A stretch of 64,000 nucleotides of DNA from Streptomyces sp. 130. Lineage in GTDB: Bacteria; Actinomycetota; Actinomycetes; Streptomycetales; Streptomycetaceae. Below, piece by piece: positions 26,776-35,607 of this stretch (positions within the stretch are counted from its first letter, which is position 1; the number at the start of each line of letters is the position of its first letter). A program made the position numbers and the translations under genes. Below the pieces are notes generated by a model. The model ran no database searches and had not been told where the DNA came from. It was given only the letters and a program-made list of their open reading frames with translations. Where the stretch lies: positions 37,848 through 101,847 of the forward strand of contig NZ_VJNO01000024.1 in the NCBI RefSeq assembly GCF_007096885.1, given 5' to 3'.

Positions 26776-27407
26776 CCGGCGTTCCGCGCACCCTCGCCGA
26801 CGCGCGCGCCTGGGCCGGTACCGGCACCGAGCTGCTGCTCGACGCCGTCGCGGGACTGGACGAGGACGCCTTCTCGGAGGCCGGCCTGCTGCCGGACTGG
26901 ACGCGCAAACACCTGGTGGCGCACGTCGCGGCCAACGCCGACGCGCTCGGCAACCTGGTGCACTGGGCGGCCACCGGCGAGGAGAAACCCATGTACGCCT
27001 CCGCCGAGGAGCGCGCCGCCGGCATCGCCAAGGGCTCCGCTCTCCGCGCCGACGAGCTCCGCTCCTGGCTGGCGGCCTCCGCGCACGAGCTGGCGGCGGG
27101 ACTGGACGGGCTCACCGACGAGCAGTGGGAACGCCAGGTCGTCACCGCCCAGGGCCGCACCGTCCCCGCCACCGAACTGCCGTGGATGCGGGCCCGCGAG
27201 GTCTGCGTCCACGCCGTCGACCTCGGCACCGGCGTCGTCACCTTCGCCGACCTGCCGAAGGGCTTCCTGACCGCGCTCGTCGCCGAGATCGCGGCGAAGC
27301 GCGGACTGACCGAGCTGCCCGACGGACCGCTGCCGGAGGTCGCCGCCTGGCTGGCGGGCCGGCCCCACACGCTCGCCGGCGCCCCCGCGCTCGGCGCCTG
27401 GCTGTAA
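26772..27407 (+). CDS. Mycothiol-dependent maleylpyruvate isomerase
   Basis: Isomerises maleylpyruvate to fumarylpyruvate using mycothiol, the actinobacterial thiol. The 211-residue protein has the DinB-type metal site of this family: His51 in HLVAHVAANADAL, and Glu143 and His147 in MRAREVCVHAVDLG (ExxxH). It then has the family C-terminal part. The ATG at 26772 overlaps the preceding stop (ATGA). Position inside the gentisate operon supports the call over other mycothiol-dependent DinB proteins. Confidence 0.92.
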   Translation: MTGVPRTLADARAWAGTGTELLLDAVAGLDEDAFSEAGLLPDWTRKHLVAHVAANADALGNLVHWAATGEEKPMYASAEERAAGIAKGSALRADELRSWLAASAHELAAGLDGLTDEQWERQVVTAQGRTVPATELPWMRAREVCVHAVDLGTGVVTFADLPKGFLTALVAEIAAKRGLTELPDGPLPEVAAWLAGRPHTLAGAPALGAWL

Positions 27408-27420
27408 AGGAGTGCACCCC

Positions 27421-28689
27421 GTGTCCCACCCAGATGTGATCGTCGTCGGCGGCGGCATCGGCGGCCTCGGTGCCGCCTTCTCGCTCACCCGCCAGGGCCT
27501 GGGCGTCCGCCTGCTGGAGAGCGCCCCCGCCTTCGGCGAGGTCGGCGCCGGCATACAGCTCGCCCCCAACTGCACCCGCATCCTCGACGACTACGGCCTC
27601 CTGGAAGAAGCCAAGAGCCTGGGCGTCGTCCCCGACGCCATGGTCATGCGCGACGCCGTCGACGGCGACGAGCTGACCCGGCTCGACCTGCGCCACCTGG
27701 AGCGGCGCTACGGCTACCCGTACCTGGTCATCCACCGCAGCGACCTGCACGGCCTGCTGCTGCGCGCGTGCGAACGCGCCGGTGTCGAGCTGATCAACGA
27801 CGCGCGGGTGACCTCGTACGAGAACACCGCGGCCGGTGCCCGGGTGAGCCTCGCCTCCGGCGAGACCCACGAGGCCGGCGTCGTCATCGCGGCGGACGGC
27901 CTGCACTCGGTCGCCCGCGGGCTGCTCGTCGACGACGAGCCCGTCTCCTCGGCGTACGTCGCCTACCGCGGTACCGTCCCCGCCGAGCAGCCGCGCGTGC
28001 GGGACGTCGACCTCAGCGAGGTCGTGGTGTACGTCGGCCCCCGATGCCACTTCGTCCACTACGGCCTGCGCGGCGGCGAGATGCTCAACCAGGTCGCCGT
28101 CTTCGAGTCGCCCAAGGCGCTCGCCGGCCGGGACGACTGGGGCACGCCCGACGAGCTCGACGCCGCCTTCGCCGACACCTGCGACTTCGTCCGCGACGGT
28201 CTCCCCTTCATGTGGCGGGACAAGTGGTGGCGGATGTTCGACCGCGACCCGGTCATGCGGTGGGTGCACGGCCGGATCGCCCTCCTCGGCGACTCCGCCC
28301 ACCCCCCGCTCCAGTACATCGCCCAGGGCGCCATCATGGCGATCGAGGACGGCTGGGTGCTGGGCGAACAGGCCGCCCGCCACCGCGCCGCGGACGGCGC
28401 GGTCGACTGGACCACCGCGCTCGCCGCCTACGAGGCCGTCCGCCCGGAGCACTGCCGGCGCGTGCTGACCACGTCCCGCGCGTGGGGCGAGCTGTGGCAC
28501 CTCGACGGTGTGGCGCGCGAGCGGCGCAACGCCCTGTTGCGCGCCCGCGACACCTACGACTACTCCTTCACGGACTGGCTCTACGGGCCGACCGCCCTGA
28601 CGCCGGACCAGGAGCCGGAGATGTTCACGCCCATCCCGCTCTCCTCGGCGCCGGCCGGCGAGGCGGCCCTGGCCGGGGGCGCGTCATGA
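27421..28689 (+). CDS. 3-hydroxybenzoate 6-monooxygenase
   Basis: FAD-dependent hydroxylase forming gentisate from 3-hydroxybenzoate with NADH and O2. The 422-residue protein has the motif VVGGGIGGLGAAF at the N-terminus, the DG motif AADGLHS, and GD motif LLGDSAHPPLQYIAQGA, the last characteristic of 3-hydroxybenzoate 6-hydroxylases. The GTG at 27421 was chosen because AAAGGAG lies nine bases upstream; an in-frame GTG at 27412 touches that site. This gene supplies the substrate of the first gene in the operon. Confidence 0.88.
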   Translation: MSHPDVIVVGGGIGGLGAAFSLTRQGLGVRLLESAPAFGEVGAGIQLAPNCTRILDDYGLLEEAKSLGVVPDAMVMRDAVDGDELTRLDLRHLERRYGYPYLVIHRSDLHGLLLRACERAGVELINDARVTSYENTAAGARVSLASGETHEAGVVIAADGLHSVARGLLVDDEPVSSAYVAYRGTVPAEQPRVRDVDLSEVVVYVGPRCHFVHYGLRGGEMLNQVAVFESPKALAGRDDWGTPDELDAAFADTCDFVRDGLPFMWRDKWWRMFDRDPVMRWVHGRIALLGDSAHPPLQYIAQGAIMAIEDGWVLGEQAARHRAADGAVDWTTALAAYEAVRPEHCRRVLTTSRAWGELWHLDGVARERRNALLRARDTYDYSFTDWLYGPTALTPDQEPEMFTPIPLSSAPAGEAALAGGAS

Positions 28690-29879
28690 GCGACGCCTAC
28701 CTCTACGCGGCGGCGCGCACCCCCTTCGGACGGTTCGGCGGCGCGCTCGCCGGGGTGCGCCCGGACGACCTCGCCGCGACCGCGCTGACCGGCCTGCTCG
28801 ACAAGACCCCGGACCTGGACCCGGCCGCCGTCGGCGACGTGGTGTGGGGCAACGCCAACGGCGCCGGCGAGGACAACCGCAACGTCGGCCGGATGGCGGC
28901 GCTGCTGGCCGGACTGCCGGTGAGCGTGCCCGCCACCACCGTCAACCGGCTGTGCGGCTCCGGCCTCGACGCGGCGATCATCGCCTCCCGCACCCTGGAG
29001 TCGGGTGACGCCGACGTCGTCGTCGCGGGCGGCGTGGAATCCATGACCCGCGCCCCCTGGGTGCTGCCCAAGCCCGACCGGGCCTTCCCCGCCCGCGACG
29101 TCACGGCCGTCTCCACCACCCTCGGCTGGCGGCTGGTCAACCCCGCGATGCCGAAGGAGTGGACGGTCTCGCTGGGCGAGTGCAACGAGCTGCTCCAGGA
29201 GAGATTCGGCATCTCCCGGGAACGCCAGGACGCGTTCGCGGCCCGCTCGCACCGCCTCGCGGCCACCGCCTGGGACGAGGGCTTCTACGACGGCCTGGTC
29301 GTGCCGGTGGACGGACTCGCCCGCGACGAGGGCATCCGCCCGGACACCTCCCCGGAGAAACTGGCGGCCCTGAAGCCGTCGTTCCGCCCGGACGGCACGA
29401 TCACCGCGGGCAACGCCTCCCCGCTGAGCGACGGCGCCTCGGCCCTCCTGCTCGGCACCTCCGCCGCGGCCGGCCGGATCGGCCGGGACCCCGTGGCCCG
29501 GATCGCCGGGCGCGGTGTGCACGCGGTCGAGCCGCGGATGTTCGGTTACGCCCCCGTAACGGCCACCGAGAAGGCGCTGCGCCGGGCCGGCATCGGCTGG
29601 GGCGACGTGGGGGCCGTCGAGCTGAACGAGGCGTTCGCAGTGCAGTCGCTGGCCTGCGTGGACGCCTGGGACGTGGACCCGGAGATCGTCAACACCCGTG
29701 GTGGGGCCATCGCCCTCGGGCACCCCCTGGGCGCCTCCGGCGGCCGGGTCCTCGGCACCCTCGCCGAGGTGCTGCGGGAGCGGCGCGAGCGCTGGGGCGT
29801 CGCGGCCGTCTGCATCGGCGTGGGCCAGGCCCTCGCCGTCGTCCTGGAGAACGTGACGGGTGAGGTGAGCCAGGGATGA
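28686..29879 (+). CDS. pcaF: Thiolase, probable beta-ketoadipyl-CoA thiolase
   Basis: The 397-residue degradative thiolase has the acyl-accepting Cys90 in NRLCGSGLDA, NEAFAVQSLA, GGAIALGHPLGASG with the catalytic His, and the second catalytic Cys in VAAVCIGVGQ. With the CoA-transferase subunits that follow it would turn 3-oxoadipate into acetyl-CoA and succinyl-CoA. The exact acyl chain is inferred from this neighbourhood. The start overlaps the preceding stop by four bases, so it is firmly in the gentisate operon, although gentisate cleavage does not give 3-oxoadipate. Confidence 0.82.
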   Translation: MSDAYLYAAARTPFGRFGGALAGVRPDDLAATALTGLLDKTPDLDPAAVGDVVWGNANGAGEDNRNVGRMAALLAGLPVSVPATTVNRLCGSGLDAAIIASRTLESGDADVVVAGGVESMTRAPWVLPKPDRAFPARDVTAVSTTLGWRLVNPAMPKEWTVSLGECNELLQERFGISRERQDAFAARSHRLAATAWDEGFYDGLVVPVDGLARDEGIRPDTSPEKLAALKPSFRPDGTITAGNASPLSDGASALLLGTSAAAGRIGRDPVARIAGRGVHAVEPRMFGYAPVTATEKALRRAGIGWGDVGAVELNEAFAVQSLACVDAWDVDPEIVNTRGGAIALGHPLGASGGRVLGTLAEVLRERRERWGVAAVCIGVGQALAVVLENVTGEVSQG

Positions 29880-30568
29880 CCACGACCATCGCCGCCACCA
29901 CCGACGAGGCCGTCGCCGGCATCGAGGACGGCTCCACCGTGCTGGTCGGCGGATTCGGCCTGGCCGGGATGCCGTTCGACCTGATCGACGCCCTCATCCG
30001 GCAGGGAGCCGGGGACCTGACGATCGTCTCCAACAACGCCGGCAACGGCGACGTGGGCCTCGCCGCGCTGCTCAAGGCCGGCCGGGTGCGCAAGGTGATC
30101 TGCTCCTTCCCCCGGCAGAGCGACTCCTATGTCTTCGACGCCCTGTACCGGGCCGGCCGGGTCGAGCTGGAGGTCGTGCCGCAGGGCACACTCGCCGAGC
30201 GGATGCGGGCCGCCGGAGCCGGCATCGGCGCCTTCTACAGCCCCGTCGGCGCCGGCACGCCGCTGGCCGAGGGCAAGGAGACCCGGGAGATCGACGGACG
30301 CGTGCACGTCCTGGAGTTCCCCGTCAAGGGCGACGTGGCGCTGATCTCCGCCCACCGCGCGGACACCATGGGGAACCTGGTCTACCGCAAGACCGCCCGG
30401 AACTTCGGACCGGTGATGGCCACGGCCGCCACCACGGTGATCGCCCAGGTCACCGACATCGTGCCGGCCGGCGGAATCGACCCGGAGGCCGTGGTGACGC
30501 CCGGCATCTTCGTCGACCGGCTCGTACGGGCCGAGGCCCGCCGGCTCACCGTGGAAGGGGCCCGCTGA
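29876..30568 (+). CDS. pcaI: 3-oxoacid CoA-transferase subunit A (PcaI-like)
   Basis: Alpha subunit of a succinyl-CoA-dependent CoA-transferase. The 230-residue protein has IEDGSTVLVGGFGLAGMPF, the family motif SNNAGNGDVGLAALLKAG, and GTPLAEGKE. It begins within the thiolase stop (ATGA) and its TGA overlaps the next start. PcaIJ activates 3-oxoadipate; the related ScoAB uses acetoacetate, and sequence alone separates these poorly. The adjacent thiolase favours the adipate role. Confidence 0.85.
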   Translation: MTTTIAATTDEAVAGIEDGSTVLVGGFGLAGMPFDLIDALIRQGAGDLTIVSNNAGNGDVGLAALLKAGRVRKVICSFPRQSDSYVFDALYRAGRVELEVVPQGTLAERMRAAGAGIGAFYSPVGAGTPLAEGKETREIDGRVHVLEFPVKGDVALISAHRADTMGNLVYRKTARNFGPVMATAATTVIAQVTDIVPAGGIDPEAVVTPGIFVDRLVRAEARRLTVEGAR

Positions 30569-31230
30569 TGACCTCCCCCGTACTGGAGCGGGCCGACCGC
30601 GCGCCGCTCACCACCGATGAACTCGCCGCGCGCATCGCCCGCGACATCCCGGCCGGCTCCTACGTCAACCTCGGCATCGGGCAGCCGACCCGGATCGCCG
30701 AGCACCTGCCGCCCGACGCCGGGGTCGTGCTGCACACCGAGAACGGCATGCTCGGCATGGGCCCGGCCGCGACCGGCGACGAGATCGACCTCGACCTCAC
30801 CAACGCGGGCAAGGTGCCCGTCACCGAGCTGCCCGGGGCGGCCTACTTCCACCACGCCGACTCCTTCGCGATGATGCGCGGCGGGCACCTGGACGTGTGC
30901 GTCCTCGGCGCCTTCCAGGTCTCCCGGCACGGCGACCTGGCCAACTGGCACACCGGCGAACCCGACGCGATCCCCGCCGTCGGCGGCGCCATGGACCTCG
31001 CCGTGGGGGCCCGGCAGGTGCTCGTCATGATGAAGCTGTTCACCCGCGACGGCGCGCCCAAGCTGGTGCCCGCGTGCACGTACCCGCTCACCGGGCCCCG
31101 CTGCGTCCACCGCGTCTACACCGACCACGGCGTCTTCGCCGTCGGCCCGGACGGTGTGCGGGTGCTGGAGACGTACGGAATCTCAGTGGCCGCACTGCGC
31201 GAACGTCTGGACGTCGAGCTGACCGGCTGA
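30568..31230 (+). CDS. pcaJ: 3-oxoacid CoA-transferase subunit B (PcaJ-like)
   Basis: Beta subunit with the catalytic glutamate Glu58 in LHTENGMLGMG, preceded by YVNLGIGQPTRIAEHL. The 220-residue protein also has GGHLDVCVLGAFQV and GDLANWHTG. It starts on the last base of the preceding stop codon (TGATG), so the two subunits are co-translated. It is the last gene of the gentisate operon; a 90-base gap then leads to a TetR gene. Confidence 0.87.
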   Translation: MTSPVLERADRAPLTTDELAARIARDIPAGSYVNLGIGQPTRIAEHLPPDAGVVLHTENGMLGMGPAATGDEIDLDLTNAGKVPVTELPGAAYFHHADSFAMMRGGHLDVCVLGAFQVSRHGDLANWHTGEPDAIPAVGGAMDLAVGARQVLVMMKLFTRDGAPKLVPACTYPLTGPRCVHRVYTDHGVFAVGPDGVRVLETYGISVAALRERLDVELTG

Positions 31231-31305
31231 CAGACGCGGGGCTTCACACGACGTCGTCGTCGCGGACTGTGTGTAAGCCGGGCGTTCGCCGTGCCGGGGC
31301 GGGGA

Positions 31306-31311
31306 TAGGAT
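31306..31311 (+). promoter_or_regulatory. -10 box of leaderless TetR transcript
   Basis: TAGGAT ends seven bases before the ATG at 31319, and no Shine-Dalgarno is present. Further upstream GCTTCACAC and GTGTGTAAGC form a loose inverted repeat that could be the TetR operator. Confidence 0.5.
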
Positions 31312-31318
31312 CTCCGGC

Positions 31319-31927
31319 ATGGCGAACCTTCGTGAGGCGCAGAAGCAGATGACCCGCCGTCTGCTGCTGGAGTCGGGACTGCGGCTCTTCAAGGCGAAGG
31401 GGTACGCGGCCACCACGGTGGACGACATCGCCACCGCCGCGGGCACCACACGCGTCACGTTCTACGCGTACTTCCCCTCCCGCAGCGAGTTGATGCGGGC
31501 GCTCATCGACGAGCAGCTCAACGAGGCGCTCCAGCGCGTCCGCTCGCCCGAGCACGGCTCCACCGCGCAGGACCTGGTGACCACCGTCGCCGACGGGTCG
31601 GCGGAGGCGATCATGGCGTGGCTGCGCCGGACCGCCGAGAGGTGGCCGGTGATCCGGCCCATCATCCGCATCGGCCGCGACGCCGCGGTGATCGACCCGG
31701 ACCTGCCCGACCTGGTGGAGCGCTGGCTGGAGGAGGCCATCAGCGACATCGAGGACGGCCTCACCGCGGCCGGCCGCCTCGCACCCGGCCAGCGGCACTT
31801 CCGGGGCGTGCTCGCCATGTCCCAGCTCGACTACGTGGCCCAGCACTGGGACCGCTCCGACTGGAAGCTGACCCGCGACCAGATGCTGGAGGAACTCACC
31901 GGCAGCTGGGTGCGCCTGCTGAACTGA
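31319..31927 (+). CDS. TetR-family transcriptional regulator
   Basis: The 202-residue protein has the TetR helix-turn-helix near residues 30-50 (TTVDDIATAAGTTRVTFYAYFPSR) and a helical ligand domain. The C-terminal part (HFRGVLAMSQLDYVAQHWDR) suggests a substrate-sensing pocket not assigned to a known group. It follows the gentisate operon on the same strand but has its own likely promoter. It is convergent with the LysR gene, with only 8 bases between stops. Confidence 0.85.
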   Translation: MANLREAQKQMTRRLLLESGLRLFKAKGYAATTVDDIATAAGTTRVTFYAYFPSRSELMRALIDEQLNEALQRVRSPEHGSTAQDLVTTVADGSAEAIMAWLRRTAERWPVIRPIIRIGRDAAVIDPDLPDLVERWLEEAISDIEDGLTAAGRLAPGQRHFRGVLAMSQLDYVAQHWDRSDWKLTRDQMLEELTGSWVRLLN

Positions 31928-31935
31928 GGCGGTGC

Positions 31936-32859
31936 TCAGAGCCCCGCCGCGACCTCCTGGAGCAGCCCCCGCAGCCACGCCGTGAAGTGCTGGTCGGTCA
32001 GCCTCGGGTTCCACACCATGTCGATGCCGAGCCCGGGCAGCGGGAACGGGAACTCCTCGATCCGCAGATCGGACAGCCGCCGCATGGCGACGGCGACCTG
32101 GTGCCGCAGCAGCGCCACCCCGCCGGCGCGAGCCACCAGGAAGGGAACCAGCAGGAAGTCGGAGCTCAGCTGCCCGACCCGGTAGGGGATGCCCTGGTCC
32201 TCCAGCACCGAGTACGGGAAGACCCGCCGGTCGGTGTCGACCACGACGTGCGGCTGGGTTGTCAGCAGCTCCAGGGCGTCGGCCTGGGCGGGCGTGTCCG
32301 GCGCGGCCACCACCACGACCCGGTCGTCGTACAGCCGCTCGCGCGGATACCGCGAGAAGTGCCCCTCGGAAATCAGCACCACGTCGACGCCCTGGTCGGT
32401 GAAGGTCGCCTCGTTCGGCACCGTGATCGTGCGCAGCCGCAGCGTGGCGTGCGGGGCGCGCTCCCGGACGAGCCGGGTCAGCCGGGGGCCGACGACGAAC
32501 GCCGTGCTCGTCGTCATGGCGACGGTGATGGTCCGGCTGTCCGCCGCCGGGTCGAAGACCGGGAAGTTCACGATGCGCGCCGTCTGCCGCAGGGCGCTGC
32601 GCAGCGGCCCCACCAGTTCCAGCGCGTGCGGAGTCAGCGTGACCCCGCTGCCCTGCCGGACGACCAGGTCGTCCCCGAGGAGGCGCCGCATCCGGGTCAG
32701 GGCGTGGCTCATCGCGGGCTGGGAGAGGCCGACGCGCTCCGCGGCCTTCGTCACCGACCGCTCCTCCAGGAGCGCGAGAAGGGGCACCAGGAGATTCAGG
32801 TTGACCGACGCCAGCCGGTCCAGGCCCGAATTCGCGGTGCCCCGTTCCTCTGCGCTCAT
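31936..32859 (-). CDS. LysR-family transcriptional regulator
   Basis: The 307-residue protein has the LysR helix-turn-helix (SVTKAAERVGLSQPAMSHALTR, about residues 35-56) followed by the linker helix and a substrate-binding domain. Its N-terminus (NLNLLVPLLALLEE) is of the NodD/NahR-like branch, known for aromatic inducers. It starts 10 bases after the ferredoxin reductase stop, so it is the last gene of the P450 operon, and likely regulates the divergent P450 and phosphotriesterase-like operons from the 35367-35607 region. Confidence 0.87.
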   Translation of the reverse strand: MSAEERGTANSGLDRLASVNLNLLVPLLALLEERSVTKAAERVGLSQPAMSHALTRMRRLLGDDLVVRQGSGVTLTPHALELVGPLRSALRQTARIVNFPVFDPAADSRTITVAMTTSTAFVVGPRLTRLVRERAPHATLRLRTITVPNEATFTDQGVDVVLISEGHFSRYPRERLYDDRVVVVAAPDTPAQADALELLTTQPHVVVDTDRRVFPYSVLEDQGIPYRVGQLSSDFLLVPFLVARAGGVALLRHQVAVAMRRLSDLRIEEFPFPLPGLGIDMVWNPRLTDQHFTAWLRGLLQEVAAGL

Positions 32860-32869
32860 GGCGCGCAGC

Positions 32870-34012
32870 CTACGCCGCCGCCCGGGTCATCCGGCGCAGC
32901 CGGGGGATCGGTACGCGGTAGTTCAGGGCGACGACGTCGGCGGTGCCGTCGGCGTGCGGCCAGCGCATCAGAGCGGGCCCGCCGCCGGGCCGCCCGTCGA
33001 TGTACTCCGGCTCGCCGTCCACGGGCAGGTTACCGATCGCCTTCAGGCTCAGCCCGAACTGTTCGGTCCAGAAATAGGGCTGGAACCGCAGCGGTGGTGC
33101 GGCGTCCCCGTGTACGAGGGCCCGCGCCGCGACCTTCGCCTGCTCGATCGCGCTGCTCCACAGGGGCACGCGGCGCCGCCCCCGGGGGGTGGGGAAGGCC
33201 GCGAGATCCCCGACGGCCGCCACGTCGGGCCGCACCAGTCCGCGCGCGTCGACTTCGATGGCGCCCCGCGAGGTGAGCCCGGAGCCGGCCAGCCACTCCG
33301 TGTTGGGGACGTCGCCCACGGCGGTGAGGACCACGTCCGCCTCCAGGACTCCGCCCTCGGCGAGCACGACCCTCGTCGCCCCGCCGTCGGCCGCCGGCCG
33401 TGCCCCGGCGCTCTCCACGACCGTGAGCCCCTGATCGCGCGCGGCCCGCGCGAAGACGCCGGCCAGGTACGGGCCGAGCTGCTGCCGCAGGGGCGTGCCC
33501 TGCGAGACGAGGGTGACCTCGCAGCCGGAGGCCAGACAGCCGGAGGCGATCTCCATACCGAGCGGGCCACCGCCCACCACGACGACCGACGGCCCGGCCG
33601 CCACCCGCCGGCGCACGGCCAGTGCGTCGTCCAGCCCGCGCAGCGTGAGCTCGCCGGGCAGGGCGGACAGCCGCCGGGCCCGGGAGCCGGTGGCCAGCAC
33701 CAGCCGGTCGTACGGGAGGACAGCGCCGCCGTCGAGGGAGACGAGCCGGCGGTCCGGATCGAGGCCGGTCGCCCGCACGCCGAGCAGTTCGGTGGCCCCG
33801 TGGCCGGCCGGCGGAAGCTCGTGCGAGGTCAGGTCGTCGCCCTTGAGCAGCAGCGACTTGGACAGGGCGGGGCGGCTGTACGCGGGATACGGTTCGTCGC
33901 CGACGATGGTCAGCTCGCCGTCGAAGCCGGCCTCGCGCAGCGTGTCGGCCGCCGTGAGCCCGGCGATGCCGTTGCCCACCACGACCACGCGCCCGAGGGG
34001 TGCGGTGCTCAT
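32870..34012 (-). CDS. NAD(P)H-dependent ferredoxin reductase
   Basis: Passes electrons from NAD(P)H to the adjacent ferredoxin for the P450. The 380-residue protein has FAD-binding VVVVGNGIAGLTAA, the segment LATGSRARRLSALPG, the NAD-binding VVVVGGGPLGMEIASG and the second FAD motif DVAAVGDLAAF. The layout matches rubredoxin/putidaredoxin-reductase-like enzymes. The ATG at 34012 overlaps the ferredoxin stop by four bases, coupling the two. Confidence 0.9.
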   Translation of the reverse strand: MSTAPLGRVVVVGNGIAGLTAADTLREAGFDGELTIVGDEPYPAYSRPALSKSLLLKGDDLTSHELPPAGHGATELLGVRATGLDPDRRLVSLDGGAVLPYDRLVLATGSRARRLSALPGELTLRGLDDALAVRRRVAAGPSVVVVGGGPLGMEIASGCLASGCEVTLVSQGTPLRQQLGPYLAGVFARAARDQGLTVVESAGARPAADGGATRVVLAEGGVLEADVVLTAVGDVPNTEWLAGSGLTSRGAIEVDARGLVRPDVAAVGDLAAFPTPRGRRRVPLWSSAIEQAKVAARALVHGDAAPPLRFQPYFWTEQFGLSLKAIGNLPVDGEPEYIDGRPGGGPALMRWPHADGTADVVALNYRVPIPRLRRMTRAAA

Positions 34013-34197
34013 GCGATCCTCAGGGCCGCGACGGGACACACCCGCACGGCGGCGTGGGCGAGTGGCGCCTCGGCGGCGGTGAACTCCTCGCGGTCCAGGA
34101 CGAGTTCGCCTTCGTCGTCGAGGTGCATCAGCTGCGGGGCCGCCTCCTCGCACAGGCCGTGGCCCTCACAGCGGGGGCGGTCGATGACGATCTTCAT
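34009..34197 (-). CDS. [3Fe-4S]-type ferredoxin, P450 partner
   Basis: A 62-residue ferredoxin with the three-cysteine pattern CEGHGLC (CX5C) and VCPVAAL, as in Streptomyces P450-associated ferredoxins that bind a [3Fe-4S] cluster. The ATG at 34197 overlaps the P450 stop and its stop overlaps the reductase start, so the three proteins of the electron chain are translated in series. Confidence 0.93.
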   Translation of the reverse strand: MKIVIDRPRCEGHGLCEEAAPQLMHLDDEGELVLDREEFTAAEAPLAHAAVRVCPVAALRIA

Positions 34198-35366
34198 GCG
34201 GGGATCACCTCCAGGACGGGGAGCTTCTCGATGCTCCGGGTGGTGTTGCCGGGGACGCGTACCTCGGGCCCGGCGACGAGGCGGCCGACCCGGCGGGACA
34301 GCGCCTCGATCACGGCGTGGGCCTCCAGCCGGGCGAGCCCCTGGCCCGCACAGCCGTGCGGGCCGTAGCCGAACGACAGATGGTCGACGGGGTTGCGCTC
34401 GACGAGGAACGCGTCCGGGTTCTCGTAGTGGCGCGGGTCGCGGTTGCCGGCGCCGAACAGGATCGCGACCTGCGCGCCCGCCGGGATGCCGGTTCCGTCG
34501 ATCGTGACGTCCCGGGTGACGCGGCGGCCCCAGGCGTGGACGGGCGCCCAGAAGCGCAGCACCTCGTTGAAGGCCGCGGGCACCAGCGAGGGGTCCTCGC
34601 GGACGAGGGCGAGCTGGTCGGGGTGGCGGGCGAAGAGGGCGACGAGGTTGCCGATGGCGGCGATGGTCGTGTCGACGCCGGCGCCGAGGTACTGGTGGAT
34701 GATGTGGCCGGCCGTGTCCGGCGGAATGGCGCCGCGGGCCTCGGCGTCGAAGATGCCGCGTCCCACGGAGCCCTCGGCGAGGTCGTCGGCGGTGACCCGG
34801 GAGCACCAGGCGTACAGTTCGCCGGCGACGGGGAAGCTCTCACCGGTGCGCTGGTTCATGGGGCCGAGGACCTGCATCGCGGCCTGCCCCCATCGCAGCA
34901 TGTTGGCGCGCACCTCGCCGGTGAAGCCGATGAGGTCGGCGACGACCTCCAGCGGGAAGGCCCGAGCCAGGGCGTCGATGGCTTCAAAGGACCCCCTCTC
35001 CACCAGTTCGGCGACCAAGGCGTCGGCCTTCGCCGTGATGGAGCCCTTCAGGCCGCGCAGCGCGCGTGGGGAGAGGTTTTCGGTGAGCGTGGCGCGCAGC
35101 CGGGTGTGCACGGGCGGGTCGGACGCCAGCGAGGTGCCGGTCAGGGCCTCGTTGGCCATCGGATTGAAGGCGATCGATGCCGAGGAGAACGACTCCCAGT
35201 CGGCCAGTGCGCCGCGGATGACGACATACCGCGTCAGCGCGTAGACGTCGTTGCGCGGGAGGTGCACGACCGGGCCGCGTTCCCGCAACTCGGCGTAGAG
35301 GGGGTACGGGTCGAGGACGACTTCGTCGGCGAAGAGGTCCACGTCAAAGGTGGGCAGGGTGCTCAT
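34194..35366 (-). CDS. Cytochrome P450
   Basis: The 390-residue soluble bacterial P450 has the oxygen-activating I-helix motif AGVDTT (229-234), the K-helix ExxR (EVLR, 268-271), and the heme loop FGYGPHGCAGQG with ligand Cys339. With its own ferredoxin and reductase in one coupled operon it is a self-sufficient gene set for a class I-type system. The substrate is unknown; the divergent hydrolase/monooxygenase operon suggests catabolic hydroxylation rather than secondary metabolism. ATG at 35366 chosen; a GTG two codons upstream is possible. Confidence 0.92.
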   Translation of the reverse strand: MSTLPTFDVDLFADEVVLDPYPLYAELRERGPVVHLPRNDVYALTRYVVIRGALADWESFSSASIAFNPMANEALTGTSLASDPPVHTRLRATLTENLSPRALRGLKGSITAKADALVAELVERGSFEAIDALARAFPLEVVADLIGFTGEVRANMLRWGQAAMQVLGPMNQRTGESFPVAGELYAWCSRVTADDLAEGSVGRGIFDAEARGAIPPDTAGHIIHQYLGAGVDTTIAAIGNLVALFARHPDQLALVREDPSLVPAAFNEVLRFWAPVHAWGRRVTRDVTIDGTGIPAGAQVAILFGAGNRDPRHYENPDAFLVERNPVDHLSFGYGPHGCAGQGLARLEAHAVIEALSRRVGRLVAGPEVRVPGNTTRSIEKLPVLEVIPA

Positions 35367-35413
35367 GCCCACAGTGAAATGTCCGGCCTCACATCGAACA
35401 AATGAATGCTTGG

Positions 35414-35440
35414 CATGCGGCGGCATGCACGGTGTGCATG
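35414..35440. promoter_or_regulatory. Overlapping GCATG palindromes in the divergent P450 / hydrolase promoter region
   Basis: CATGC-GGCG-GCATG at 35414-35427 overlaps CATGCAC-GGT-GTGCATG at 35424-35440; both are perfect inverted repeats. They stand 50-75 bases before the P450 start and about 170 before the other operon. The T-N11-A form expected for LysR proteins can be drawn within them. The AT-rich stretch that follows (around 35495-35530) is a likely promoter for the plus-strand operon. Confidence 0.5.
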
Positions 35441-35607
35441 AGCTCGGCCCCTCAACCGGCGCAAGGGGTTCCGTGACGCTCGCGCAACCCCTGATGCATT
35501 GTTTTTTCGTGGTGTTCGTTTCATTGACGGCATGTAAAGCGAATGGATACCGTGACGACAGCCACAGGATGCGTGGGCACCCCACGCCGGAGATGTGAGG
35601 CATGCGT

